DNA of 36,992 nucleotides, taken from Methylobacterium cerastii. Its GTDB lineage: Bacteria; Pseudomonadota; Alphaproteobacteria; Rhizobiales; Beijerinckiaceae. The notes below the pieces were generated by a model. The model was given only the letters and a program-made list of their open reading frames with translations, was not told the DNA's origin and searched no databases. Below are positions 28,757 through 36,992 of this stretch, one piece after another. The number at the start of each line of letters is the position of its first letter. Positions within the stretch are counted from its first letter, which is position 1. Made by a program: the position numbers and the translations under genes. Location of the stretch: contig NZ_BPQG01000116.1 in NCBI RefSeq assembly GCF_022179125.1, positions 1 to 36,992 of the forward strand, given 5' to 3'.

Positions 28757-29581
28757 ATGTTGTCTCAGATCACCACGCCCGTGCTGCGTAGTCCCGCAAG
28801 TTCACCGCCGACTCATGGGGTAAATACCCCTATGAACTCGCTTATCAATGCCGACTGTATCGAGACGATGAGAGAGATGCCTGCTTCATCCGTTAATCTC
28901 ATCATCACCTCGCCGCCGTATAACGCAGGAAAAAGGTATGAGACCGATCTGACCATTGCAGCGTACACCACGTTCGCCAACGCATGGGTTTCAGAGATAC
29001 CCCGGCTGCTGACCAATGACGGCGCGTTGTGGCTGAACGTCGGTTATACAAAGGTGTCTGATGTCGAGACACTACCCCTGACCTACCTCTACCATCCCCT
29101 TTTACTGAAGCATGGCCTGCGATTCATTCAGGAAGTGGTCTGGCACTACGAGGGAGGCATGGCCTACACCAGCCGGTTCAGCCATCGCACGGAGCGGTGG
29201 ATGTGGCTTGTGAAGAATCCCGACGCCTACACGTTTAACCTTGATGCAGTCCGCGACAAGTCGCTGAACCGCACCCAGGACCGGCGCAACAACCCGATGG
29301 GGAAAAATCCGACCGACTACTGGTACTTCAACCGGGTCGTCGGCGGACGTGGCGCCCGTGGGGTGAAAACCCACCCCTGCCCTTTCCCTGTACCCATGCT
29401 GGATCGTATCGTTCGGGCATGCTCTCACCCTAACGACGTGATCCTCGACCCCTTCGGGGGATCGGGCTCGACAGCGGCTTCGGCGCTTTCCAACGATAGG
29501 CAATTCATCAGCATCGAGCGGGAACCGCAGTATCACGCCGATGCGGAAGCTCGAATCACGAGCCTTCGTCACGCTGCATAA
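28757..29581 (+). CDS. Site-specific DNA methyltransferase (beta class, N6-adenine or N4-cytosine)
   Basis: A 274-residue S-adenosylmethionine-dependent enzyme that methylates an exocyclic amino group in DNA. The catalytic motif IV is near the N-terminus, ITSPPYNAGKRY (Thr51-Asn56), and the cofactor motif I is near the C-terminus, VILDPFGGSGSTAASALSND (Asp231), which is the beta-class order. The central region (LTYLYHPLLLKHGLRFIQEV, then FSHRTERWMWLVKN) presumably holds target recognition. The start at 28757 has a GAAGGAAG site and adds the peptide VLRSPASSPPT (residues 9-19) in front of the catalytic fold, which itself begins near MNSLINADCIETM. No endonuclease gene is adjacent, so it looks solitary. 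The target sequence is unknown. Confidence 0.92.
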   Translation: MLSQITTPVLRSPASSPPTHGVNTPMNSLINADCIETMREMPASSVNLIITSPPYNAGKRYETDLTIAAYTTFANAWVSEIPRLLTNDGALWLNVGYTKVSDVETLPLTYLYHPLLLKHGLRFIQEVVWHYEGGMAYTSRFSHRTERWMWLVKNPDAYTFNLDAVRDKSLNRTQDRRNNPMGKNPTDYWYFNRVVGGRGARGVKTHPCPFPVPMLDRIVRACSHPNDVILDPFGGSGSTAASALSNDRQFISIEREPQYHADAEARITSLRHAA

Positions 29582-30480
29582 CCGCGAAGTGTCTTATATC
29601 CAAGAGCGGAGTCAATTTCCGAAACATTAGGCGATTCTTCACTCAAGGGCGGGGAGCGAAAGCTTCCTGCCAATCTTGATTCATCGAGTTGAAGCGATGC
29701 GCACGAGGACTCTCACCCCGACCGCCCTCATAATGATTGTGAATGCTGCAATCTCCGGGGACACGACGTGCCAATTCACCCCGGACAGATGGAGATTTAC
29801 GACCACCACTTGAAGCTGAGTGAGCTTTGAAATCTTACCACGCACGCGCCCCAGGCGGACCAGCGCCCGCCCGCTAGGTCGAAGATGAAGCAGATGATCG
29901 CACCAGTCTGGTCTACATCGACAGCCGCATCGCCAAGCCGCAGCCATTATCGTGAAGATCGTCATTGGGTACCGCGGGACCAATGCATGTTCCGTGGCGT
30001 TCAGGGCGGCGCAGGGCATGGCGCCTCGGCACCTTCGGATCGCACAGGGACAGTCCGGCACCATGGAGACCCGCATAGGTGCGGTGCCGTCGCCACGATG
30101 CCTTCAGGCGGCCTCCGGCGCGTAGGGGGCACACTGAAGGGCGGAAGCGCGAACGGGTCCCCTACGACCTCGTAGAAACCCTGGTGGGCAGCTTCAGGGG
30201 ATAATCAGCGCCCAATGGGCATTCACTCACGGATCGTGGCCCCAAGGGCTTGGAAGGCCGCATACGGTCGCCCCACGGCCAGTGTTCTCATCACCTCTCA
30301 TAGACTCTAACTGGGCCGGTGGTGGCGTTCGAACCGCCCAGGGGAACGACGGCAGTCATAACGGCGCTGTACGGGCCGCCCCCGGCCATCCTCAGCACCA
30401 GCCGCGGCGCCGGATGGTGGTTCGGACCTGCGGATGTCACCATCGGCTTGCCCCCGCCGAATCGTGGTGTACGCCGCGCC

Positions 30481-30518
30481 GTGATCGTCGCTCGATGATC
30501 ATCGAGCAGAACGATCAC
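30481..30518. promoter_or_regulatory. Interrupted 38-bp palindrome upstream of hsdR
   Basis: The core GCTCGATGATCATCGAGC (30490-30507) is a perfect 18-bp palindrome. It is flanked by GTGATCGT (30481-30488) and its exact reverse complement ACGATCAC (30511-30518), with 1 and 3 unpaired bases between core and arms. It lies about 100 bases before the hsdR start, a position suited to an operator for a dimeric or tetrameric regulator; a cruciform or recombination site is also possible. Confidence 0.55.
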
Positions 30519-30555
30519 ACCGGTTTCAAAACGCGATAACGAAACCGCGCTTAGG

Positions 30556-30584
30556 TTGTCGTCTCGGGGCATGCTCGATACGGT
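30556..30584 (+). promoter_or_regulatory. Candidate promoter of the hsdRMS operon
   Basis: TTGTCG (30556-30561) and TACGGT (30579-30584) are separated by 17 bases, about 30 bases upstream of the hsdR ATG and just downstream of the palindrome. Matches to the housekeeping consensus are partial, so this is a guess from spacing. Confidence 0.3.
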
Positions 30585-30614
30585 CCGGCCAACAACGCGG
30601 ACAGCGCCGGGGCC

Positions 30615-33600
30615 ATGGGCAGCAATCCGAATTTCGGCTTTCTGGAGGGATACGGCGCCACGTTGATGGCCCTTCCAGCCTTGGCCGAGACATACTTTCG
30701 ATCCGATCCCTCGACCTCACTGTTCAAACTACGACAGTTTGCCGAACTCCTGACGAAGGAGATTGCCGCTCGTCATGGCACCTATCAGCCTGAACGGCGC
30801 GACGGCTTCGAAACCATCCTCAGCCGTCTGTCCTATGAGCACATCCTTCCGCGCGAGATCGCCGACCTGTTCCACGTTCTTCGCAAGCTCGGGAATGACG
30901 CCGCTCACGAGGTGAAGGGCACGCATGCCGACGCCTTGTCCGCACTCAAGGTCGCTCGGCAGATCGCTCTCTGGTTCCACCGGACCTACGGAAAGCAACC
31001 GAACTTCAAGCCCGGCCCCTTCGTACCGCCCGCGCTGCCGGTTGATGCCACGGACGTGTTGCGCGACGAGATCGCCGCACTGCGCCAGCGTCTCATGGAT
31101 AGCGAAGGAGCAATCGAATCCGCGAAGCGCTTAGCAGAACACGAAGCGAGCGAGCGTGGGAGCCTCTCTGAACGCCTGGACCGCGAGCGGGAGGAGCGCT
31201 CGGTTTGGGAGCAGCTTGCGCAGGAAAGCGAAGCGGCGAAGGCCGCGCTGGCATCCCGACTGGAAGCGCTCCAGACGTACGCTGTGCAGGCCCCCAAGGA
31301 GGTCTTGAACCTTGTCGTGCGCGCCGAGGAGGCTGCCAAGCAGATCGATCTCGACGAGGCCGACACCCGTGCCCTCATCGATCGCCAGTTGAAGGATTGT
31401 GGCTGGGAAGCCGATACACGCGAGCTTCGACACAGCGGCGGCACTCGCCCAGCCAAGGGCCGCAACCTCGCCATTGCCGAATGGCCGACTGCAAACGGTC
31501 CGGCGGACTACGCCCTGTTCGTTGGCACCACCTTCGTCGGTGTCGTCGAGGCCAAGCGCAAGCGCAAGAATGTGTCAGCCGCCATAGATCAGGCTGAACG
31601 CTACGCCAGAGGCATCACGGCTGTCGCAGATGGTGCGCTGGTCGAGGACTCGCCCTGGGCGGACGGGCAGCACCAGTACGGTGTGCCCTTCGTCTTCGCT
31701 GCGAACGGACGCGTGTACCTCAAGCAGATCGAGACTGAGAGCGGAATCTGGTTCCGCGACGTGCGCAAGCCAACCAACCTCCGGCGTGCGCTCGTGAACT
31801 GGCCGACCCCGAACGGTCTCCTGGGCAAGCTAGAGGTCGATGTCGAGACTGCCACTCTGGCGCTGAAGAACCAGCCGATGCAGTTTGGTTTTCCGCTACG
31901 GCCCTACCAGCAGGATGCCATCGCAGCCATCGAGCACAGCGTGGCGGCGGGTCGCCGGGCCATGCTGGTCGCAATGGCTACAGGGACTGGCAAGACGAAG
32001 ACGGCCATCGCCTTGCTCTACCGCCTGCTCTCAACGAAGCGTTTTCAGCGAGTGTGCTTCGTGGTGGACCGCTCGGCGCTGGGCAACCAGACCGAAGGTG
32101 AGTTCTCGACAACGAAGATAATCTCCGGGCGAACGTTCGCCGACATCTTCGGACTGAAGGGGCTGAAGCAGACCGCGCCAGACGCCGAGACGAAGCTGCA
32201 TATCTGTACGATCCAAGGACTCGTGAAACGGGTCCTACTGGCATCCGAGCCGGGGCAGGCACCTGCCATTGATCAATACGATCTCATTGTCGTGGACGAG
32301 TGCCACCGCGGCTACCTACTCGACCGGGAACTCTCTGACGCAGAATTAAGCTTTCGCGATCAGGAGGACTATATCTCAAAGTACCGGCGCGTGATCGATT
32401 ACTTCGATGCGGTGAAGGTTGGCCTAACTGCGACGCCTGCTCTGCATACTACCGACATCTTCGGTGAGCCGATCATCACGTACTCGTACCGCGACGCTGT
32501 AATTGACGGTTACCTCAACGACCACGAGCCGCCGATTCGAATCGAGACCGCGCTGGCCCGCTCCGGCATTAACTTCGGCAAATCCGACCAGCTAGAGATG
32601 CTGAACACTGTGACGGGCGAGGTCGATCTCGCTCACATTCCGGACGATCTGAAATTCGAGGTGCAGCAGTTCAACAAGGCTGTCGTCACTCAGGACTTCA
32701 ACCGGGTCGTAGCCGAGGAACTCGCGCGCCACATCGATCCAGCGCTCCCTGGCAAGACTCTGATCTTCGCGGCGACTGATGCACACGCCGACATCGTCGT
32801 GAAGCAGATTAAGGATGCTTTTGCTGCTGCCTATGGCGAGATCGATGATGCTGCGGTCAAGAAGATCACCGGCAGCGTGGACAAGGTGCAGGACCTGATC
32901 CGGGCGTTCCGCAACGACGCCAATCCGAAGATCGCAGTCACGGTCGATCTGCTCACCACCGGAATCGACGTGCCCTCGATCACGAACCTCGTGTTCCTGC
33001 GTCGGGTCAACAGCCGCATCCTCTACGAGCAGATGATCGGGCGAGCGACCCGCCTCTGTCCTGAGATCGGCAAGGAGGCTTTCCGTATCTTCGACGCGGT
33101 AGACCTCTATCCTCACCTTCAGGCGCTGACGGCGATGAAGCCGGTTGTCGTGAACCCCGCAATCAGCTTTGAGCAACTGGTCAACGAACTGGCTGACGCT
33201 GAGACCGAGGAGCAACGCGAGACTGTGCGGGCGCAATTGTTGGTCAAACTGCGCCGCCGGATCAAGCATCTCCCAGATGAGGCACGAAGCCGCTTCGCGG
33301 CAGTGACAGGAGAGGAGCCCAACGCCACGCTTGCTCGTCTCCATGCCGCGCCAGGGAGCGAGCTAGTCGCCTGGATCAAAGCCCATCAGGCGATCGGGCC
33401 AATCCTCGACTGGCGCTCCGACGATGGCACACCCCGCCTGATTCCGATCTCGTCCCATACTGATGAGGTCGTTGCCGTCACACGGGGCTATGGCTCCGCC
33501 GAGAAACCAGAGGATTTCCTCGATGGCTTCTCGGCCTTCGTGAAGGAAAACGTCAACACCATTGCTGCTCTTAAGGTCGTGGTGCAGCGTCCGCGCGATC

Positions 33601-34010
33601 TCACCCGAGGCCAGCTTCGTGAGCTTCGCCAGGAGCTTGACCGGCGTGGCTTCTCGGAAACGAATCTCAAGCGTGCCTGGAGCGATGCACGCAATGAGGA
33701 GATCGCTGCTTCGATCGTTGGATTCGTCCGACAGGCGGCTCTTGGTGATCCCCTCGTGCCCTACACCGACCGCGTTGCCACGGCGATGCGCCGGATCATA
33801 ACGCGACAGGTGTGGACCGAGCCGCAGCGGCAGTGGCTTCGACGCATTGGCGATCAGGTTACCCGCGAGGTGGTAGTGGATCGACAGGCGCTCGATCATG
33901 AACCCTTCAAGGCAGATGGCGGCTTCAACCGCCTCAACAAGATTTTTGGCGGAAAAGTCGAAGCGCTTCTTGCTGACGTGAACGAAGAACTCTGGAAACG
34001 AGCAGGTTAA
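30615..34010 (+). CDS. hsdR: Type I restriction endonuclease subunit R (HsdR) with DUF4145 domain
   Basis: The 1131-residue motor and nuclease subunit of a type I restriction-modification complex translocates DNA with ATP and cuts far from the unmethylated site. Residues about 5-115 are a DUF4145-type domain (NPNFGFLEGY, RQFAELLTKEIAARHG, LRKLGNDAAHE). The nuclease core is PD-(D/E)xK-like: Asp298 in ADYALFV and Glu312-Ala-Lys314 in VVEAKRK. The helicase motor has Walker A ATGTGKT (455-461), DECH (561-564), LTATPAL and QMIGRATRLC. The C-terminal region (from about 900) contacts the methylase. The start at ATG 30615 keeps the conserved NFxFL. Its stop shares a base with the hsdM start. All key residues are present. 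Confidence 0.95.
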   Translation: MGSNPNFGFLEGYGATLMALPALAETYFRSDPSTSLFKLRQFAELLTKEIAARHGTYQPERRDGFETILSRLSYEHILPREIADLFHVLRKLGNDAAHEVKGTHADALSALKVARQIALWFHRTYGKQPNFKPGPFVPPALPVDATDVLRDEIAALRQRLMDSEGAIESAKRLAEHEASERGSLSERLDREREERSVWEQLAQESEAAKAALASRLEALQTYAVQAPKEVLNLVVRAEEAAKQIDLDEADTRALIDRQLKDCGWEADTRELRHSGGTRPAKGRNLAIAEWPTANGPADYALFVGTTFVGVVEAKRKRKNVSAAIDQAERYARGITAVADGALVEDSPWADGQHQYGVPFVFAANGRVYLKQIETESGIWFRDVRKPTNLRRALVNWPTPNGLLGKLEVDVETATLALKNQPMQFGFPLRPYQQDAIAAIEHSVAAGRRAMLVAMATGTGKTKTAIALLYRLLSTKRFQRVCFVVDRSALGNQTEGEFSTTKIISGRTFADIFGLKGLKQTAPDAETKLHICTIQGLVKRVLLASEPGQAPAIDQYDLIVVDECHRGYLLDRELSDAELSFRDQEDYISKYRRVIDYFDAVKVGLTATPALHTTDIFGEPIITYSYRDAVIDGYLNDHEPPIRIETALARSGINFGKSDQLEMLNTVTGEVDLAHIPDDLKFEVQQFNKAVVTQDFNRVVAEELARHIDPALPGKTLIFAATDAHADIVVKQIKDAFAAAYGEIDDAAVKKITGSVDKVQDLIRAFRNDANPKIAVTVDLLTTGIDVPSITNLVFLRRVNSRILYEQMIGRATRLCPEIGKEAFRIFDAVDLYPHLQALTAMKPVVVNPAISFEQLVNELADAETEEQRETVRAQLLVKLRRRIKHLPDEARSRFAAVTGEEPNATLARLHAAPGSELVAWIKAHQAIGPILDWRSDDGTPRLIPISSHTDEVVAVTRGYGSAEKPEDFLDGFSAFVKENVNTIAALKVVVQRPRDLTRGQLRELRQELDRRGFSETNLKRAWSDARNEEIAASIVGFVRQAALGDPLVPYTDRVATAMRRIITRQVWTEPQRQWLRRIGDQVTREVVVDRQALDHEPFKADGGFNRLNKIFGGKVEALLADVNEELWKRAG

Positions 34011-35494
34011 TGGATACGGGGACTCCCACCACACGCGATATCGTCGCAAAGCTCTGGTCGCTCTGCCATGTGCTTCGCGATGATGGCATCGGCTACAATG
34101 AGTATGTCACCGAACTAACCTACCTATTATTCCTGAAGATGCTCGCTGAGACAGGTGGTGAGAGCCGACTTCCAACAGCTTACCGTTGGAACACGCTCGC
34201 TCGCCGCGAGGGCCTCGATCAACTCGATCACTACAAGCGGATGCTGCTCGATCTCGGCAACCCGAAGGTCGTGAGCGACGGACTCGTATTGGCGATCTTC
34301 ACTGACGCTCAGACCCGCCTAACTCGACCGACGAATCTCAAGGCTCTCACGGCAGCGATCGACAAACTCGATTGGTTCTCTGCCCGTGAGGAGGGCCTGG
34401 GTAATCTCTACGAGGGCCTATTAGAGAAGAACGCCGCTGAAAAGAAATCGGGCGCGGGACAATATTTCACTCCGCGCCCGCTCATCGACTGCATCGTACG
34501 CCTCATAAAGCCGAAGCCCGGCGAGGTGATTCAAGACCCTGCGGCGGGCACAGCAGGCTTCCTCGTGGCGGCGGACCAGTACGTCAAGGCTGCGACTGAC
34601 AACCTTTACAAACTCACGGAGGCGCAGGCGTTCTTCCAGCGAAACGCTGCGTACGGCGGCGCGGAACTGGTCACCGATACCCACCGCCTCTGCCTGATGA
34701 ACCTGATGCTGCACGGCATCGAGGGCGGAGTTATTCATGTAGATTCGCTCTCACCGGATGGGGAGGCTTTAGGCAAGGCGGACCTAATCCTAACGAACCC
34801 ACCCTTTGGTACGAAAAAAGGCGGTGGCCGTCCGACTCGGACCGACTTCTCGGTCACTGCCGACACCTCGAACAAGCAGTTGGCCTTTGTCGAACATATC
34901 GTCCGGGCGTTGAAACCCGGCGGCCGTGCGGCAGTGGTGTTACCAGACAACGTTTTGTTCGAAGACAACACCGGGCGACGCCTCCGCACGTGGTTGATGG
35001 ACCTGTGCAACCTGCACACAATCCTGCGCCTCCCTACCGGCATCTTCTACGCGCAGGGCGTGAAGACCAACGTGCTGTTCTTCCAGCGCGGAAAGGCTGA
35101 CAAGGGCAACACAAAAGCTGTCTGGGTTTATGACCTACGCGCGGATATGCCAGCCTTCGGCAAGACGCGTCCGCTTACAGTTTCGGACTTCGCCGCATTC
35201 CAAGCTTGCTACGGCGACGATCCCAACGGTGGGGCTGCACGCCAGGACCTCGGCGAAACCAGCCGATTCCGCCGCTTCACACGCGAGCAGGTCGCAGCGC
35301 GCAATGACAATCTGGACATCGCATGGTTGCGCGACACCGAGGCTGAAGCCGAGGAGGGGCTAACCGAGCCCGAAGATATCGCGGCTGCAATCATGGGACA
35401 TCTGCGTGCTGCCTTGGAGGACATAGAGGTGCTGTCGGACGAACTAGAAGGCCAGGACTCCAATTCAGTACAGGTTCTGGAGGCAGCGGAGTGA
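34010..35494 (+). CDS. hsdM: Type I restriction-modification methyltransferase subunit M (HsdM)
   Basis: The 494-residue N6-adenine methyltransferase subunit works with HsdS to protect host DNA and is needed for restriction by HsdR. The N-terminal HsdM_N helical domain has DIVAKLWSLCHVLRDDGIGY and YLLFLKMLAETG. Motif X/QYFTP is seen as GAGQYFTPRPLIDCIV, motif I as DPAAGTAGF (from Asp176), and motif IV as NPPFGTKKGGG (from Asn263). The C-terminal tail (from about 440) is acidic. It starts on the last base of the hsdR stop (TAATG) and its stop overlaps the hsdS start by 4 bases, so the three are translationally coupled. Confidence 0.96.
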   Translation: MDTGTPTTRDIVAKLWSLCHVLRDDGIGYNEYVTELTYLLFLKMLAETGGESRLPTAYRWNTLARREGLDQLDHYKRMLLDLGNPKVVSDGLVLAIFTDAQTRLTRPTNLKALTAAIDKLDWFSAREEGLGNLYEGLLEKNAAEKKSGAGQYFTPRPLIDCIVRLIKPKPGEVIQDPAAGTAGFLVAADQYVKAATDNLYKLTEAQAFFQRNAAYGGAELVTDTHRLCLMNLMLHGIEGGVIHVDSLSPDGEALGKADLILTNPPFGTKKGGGRPTRTDFSVTADTSNKQLAFVEHIVRALKPGGRAAVVLPDNVLFEDNTGRRLRTWLMDLCNLHTILRLPTGIFYAQGVKTNVLFFQRGKADKGNTKAVWVYDLRADMPAFGKTRPLTVSDFAAFQACYGDDPNGGAARQDLGETSRFRRFTREQVAARNDNLDIAWLRDTEAEAEEGLTEPEDIAAAIMGHLRAALEDIEVLSDELEGQDSNSVQVLEAAE

Positions 35495-36876
35495 ACGAGG
35501 AGATTCAACCCAAGTTACCCTCAGGATGGTGTTGGTCGCGTTTCGATCACATCGGAGCCGTTGGGCTTGGGCGGCAGCGTTCGCCAGCAAATCACACAGG
35601 GCCGTCAATGCGGCCTTACGTGCGTGCCGCGAACGTTACGTGGCACGGCTTAGATTTGACCGACGTGAAAGAGATGAACTTCGATGAAGCCGACTTCGCG
35701 CGATTCCAGCTTCGTGCAGGTGATGTACTAATTAACGAAGGTTCAGGTAGCGCTACAGAAGTCGGAAAGCCTGCGATTTGGAAAGGGGAAATTGCGGATT
35801 GCTGCTTTCAAAACACATTACTAAGGGTGCAGCCTACAGCGTGCACATCTGATTTTGTGTATAACTACATCAAGTTTTGCGCACGCGGCGGGGGTTTTGT
35901 CGCAAGTACGCAAGGTGTGAGTATTTACCATATTGGTCGAGAAGGGCTGGCTAAGTACCCGGTACCAGTAGCTCCGCTTCCTGAACAGCAACGCATTGTC
36001 TCAAGAATTCATAGCCTTTCAGCGAAGTCGAAGAATGCTCGCAATCATCTCGATAATGCAGCAAATCTTGTAGAAAAATACCGGAAGGCAATTCTCCGCG
36101 CTGCATTTGGGGGGAAGATAACAAAGGAATGGAGAGGCCCGCAAGTTCGAGAACGCTCCGCGTCCACGAAGCTTCCTGCCGAATTTAGAAACGCGAATCT
36201 TCCAGATACTTGGGAAACAACTCCGTTAGATCGCGCTGTCCACAACCATGATGCTCGCAGAATACCCTTGAAAAAAGACGACAGAGTAAAGCGGCAGGGC
36301 GCATATCCATATTATGGGGCATCTGGGATAATCGATCACATCGACGACTATATCTATGACGGGAAATATTTGTTGATAGCAGAGGACGGAGCAAATCTTC
36401 TTTCTAGATCGACTTCGATCGCTTTTACCGCAATGGGAAAATTTTGGGTAAACAATCATGCCCACATCGTTCAGCCAAACGAAAATTACGACCACGATTT
36501 TATAAGGTATTACATCGAATCTGTAGATTTGAGGCCATACGTTACGGGAAGCGCACAACCAAAATTAACGCAAGGCGCGTTCGAGCGCATCTTTGTTGTG
36601 TGTCCGCCTCGAAATGAGCAGATTGAGATAGTTCGCAGGATTGAGAACGCACTGGCCTGGATTGACCGGCTCGCCGCCGAGGCTACCAGCGCCCGCAAAC
36701 TTATTGCCCATCTCGATCAGGCCGTCCTCTCAAAAGCTTTCTGCGGCGGGCTTGTGCCGCAAGACCCGAATGACGAACCGGCGAGCGTGCTGCTGGAGCG
36801 GATCAAGGGCGAGAAGAACGGTGCAGTGCAGCCTCGCAGAGGGCGTGGGCGTCCACCATCGGTCGCGCGTTTCTAA
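35491..36876 (+). CDS. hsdS: Type I restriction-modification specificity subunit S (HsdS)
   Basis: The 461-residue DNA-recognition subunit sets the target of the HsdM/HsdR complex. Two target-recognition domains (about 8-165 and 240-380) are each followed by a conserved helical spacer: PLPEQQRIVSRIHSLSAKSK with LVEKYRKAILRAAFGGKIT, and PRNEQIEIVRRIENALAWID with LDQAVLSKAFCGGLVPQDP. The two domains are dissimilar, so the target is probably bipartite and asymmetric. The start is GTG at 35491 within the hsdM stop (GTGA). Base composition in the recognition domains, especially after 35700, is much more AT-rich than in hsdM, a usual sign of domain exchange. The C-terminus ends in a basic RRGRGRPPS stretch. 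Confidence 0.95.
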   Translation: MNEEIQPKLPSGWCWSRFDHIGAVGLGRQRSPANHTGPSMRPYVRAANVTWHGLDLTDVKEMNFDEADFARFQLRAGDVLINEGSGSATEVGKPAIWKGEIADCCFQNTLLRVQPTACTSDFVYNYIKFCARGGGFVASTQGVSIYHIGREGLAKYPVPVAPLPEQQRIVSRIHSLSAKSKNARNHLDNAANLVEKYRKAILRAAFGGKITKEWRGPQVRERSASTKLPAEFRNANLPDTWETTPLDRAVHNHDARRIPLKKDDRVKRQGAYPYYGASGIIDHIDDYIYDGKYLLIAEDGANLLSRSTSIAFTAMGKFWVNNHAHIVQPNENYDHDFIRYYIESVDLRPYVTGSAQPKLTQGAFERIFVVCPPRNEQIEIVRRIENALAWIDRLAAEATSARKLIAHLDQAVLSKAFCGGLVPQDPNDEPASVLLERIKGEKNGAVQPRRGRGRPPSVARF

Positions 36877-36992
36877 TGGCTTGTAAGCTCGACGCGCGTT
36901 CAAAGGCCAATTTCAGCGGTCGTGTTCTCGGCGAACAGGCAGCCGTCGCGGGTGTAGCGGCGCCACGACCCTAGCCCGTCTTATTCATCGGA

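Larger units (their letters stand above)
29582..30614. other. About 1 kb without a recognisable gene
   Basis: Between the methyltransferase and hsdR I find only short open frames on both strands (for example 29697-29813 plus, 29681-30076 minus, 30291-30572 minus), none with a convincing ribosome-binding site and family match. Composition is intermediate. The stretch may hold decayed genes, a non-coding RNA or control DNA. Its last 150 bases carry an interrupted palindrome and a candidate promoter for hsdR. Confidence 0.6.
26343..36992. mobile_element. Integrative defence island (left part; right end outside the window)
   Basis: Starting at the break in yifB, this block carries a large serine recombinase next to the junction, an unknown 113-aa protein, a solitary DNA methyltransferase and a type I restriction-modification operon. 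Its GC content and third-position bias are lower than in the chromosomal genes to the left, and hsdS is the lowest. No conjugation, replication or phage structural genes are visible in the part seen. That all of it is one element is an inference from the composition, the absence of chromosomal housekeeping genes and the missing 5' half of yifB. Confidence 0.75.

Noticed and set aside
29697-29813. 38-codon plus-strand frame in the island gap
   Set aside because: Too short, no ribosome-binding site, no recognisable family.
30291-30572. Minus-strand frame of 93 codons as a gene
   Set aside because: Moderately gene-like third-position bias, but no clear ribosome-binding site or family, and it covers the palindrome and candidate hsdR promoter region. 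Left as a possibility only.
28180-30614. CRISPR array or retron-like repeats in the low-coding parts of the island
   Set aside because: No regularly spaced direct repeats were found; only isolated inverted repeats and the shared coding segment.
36877-36992. 5' half of yifB at the right end of the window
   Set aside because: The last 116 bases contain only very short frames on both strands and nothing resembling YifB/ComM, so the right end of the island is not reached.

Overview
The window looks like a piece of a Methylobacterium/Methylorubrum-type alphaproteobacterial chromosome. The base composition is very GC-rich with strongly GC-biased third codon positions. The gene set (MeaB, the methylmalonyl-CoA mutase small subunit, malonate decarboxylase accessory proteins, several rhizobial/methylobacterial families of unknown function) fits that group. 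The genus is an inference from gene content, not from a marker gene.

Layout. 1-1586: two accessory-type genes of unknown function (one with an S24/LexA-like barrel), lying 3' of a tRNA-Ser(CGA) on the minus strand (1734-1823). 1918-3762: htpG (Hsp90). 3763-4246: a divergent intergenic region with a run of hairpins. 4247-8561: a two-gene signalling unit in which an NCS1-type permease is fused to a hybrid histidine kinase, overlapping a LuxR-type response regulator. 8599-11348, minus strand: pcp, meaB and a membrane-anchored short-chain dehydrogenase. 11571-14151: a Tat-exported lipoprotein hydrolase, a transglutaminase-like protein and a small acidic protein with a clear terminator. 14234-14425: a palindromic intergenic repeat. 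14490-16276: mdcH and mdcB overlapping, without the decarboxylase structural genes. 16444-18164: a TerB/DUF533 protein and an exported alpha/beta hydrolase. 18181-20900, minus strand: GST, queG and an epimerase-like protein in a tight chain. 21152-25787: uppP, the methylmalonyl-CoA mutase small subunit, two small secreted proteins and a second GST.

At 26342 the chromosome is interrupted. The gene for the YifB/ComM AAA+ ATPase is cut, leaving only its last 183 codons (25791-26342). Immediately beside the cut lies a large serine recombinase, followed by a 113-aa protein of unknown function, a beta-class DNA methyltransferase, about 1 kb with no recognised gene, and a complete type I restriction-modification operon (hsdR-hsdM-hsdS). 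This right-hand block is visibly lower in GC, most of all in hsdS. I read it as an integrative defence island that used yifB/comM as its attachment gene; its right end and the 5' part of yifB lie outside the window.

The most unusual signals are in the island. The 113-aa protein and the methyltransferase begin with the same ribosome-binding context and share an 11-residue N-terminal peptide whose DNA differs only at synonymous positions. An interrupted 38-bp palindrome lies about 100 bp upstream of hsdR. Outside the island, the permease-Cys-rich-kinase fusion and the transglutaminase-like protein with Cys at the usual His position deserve attention.
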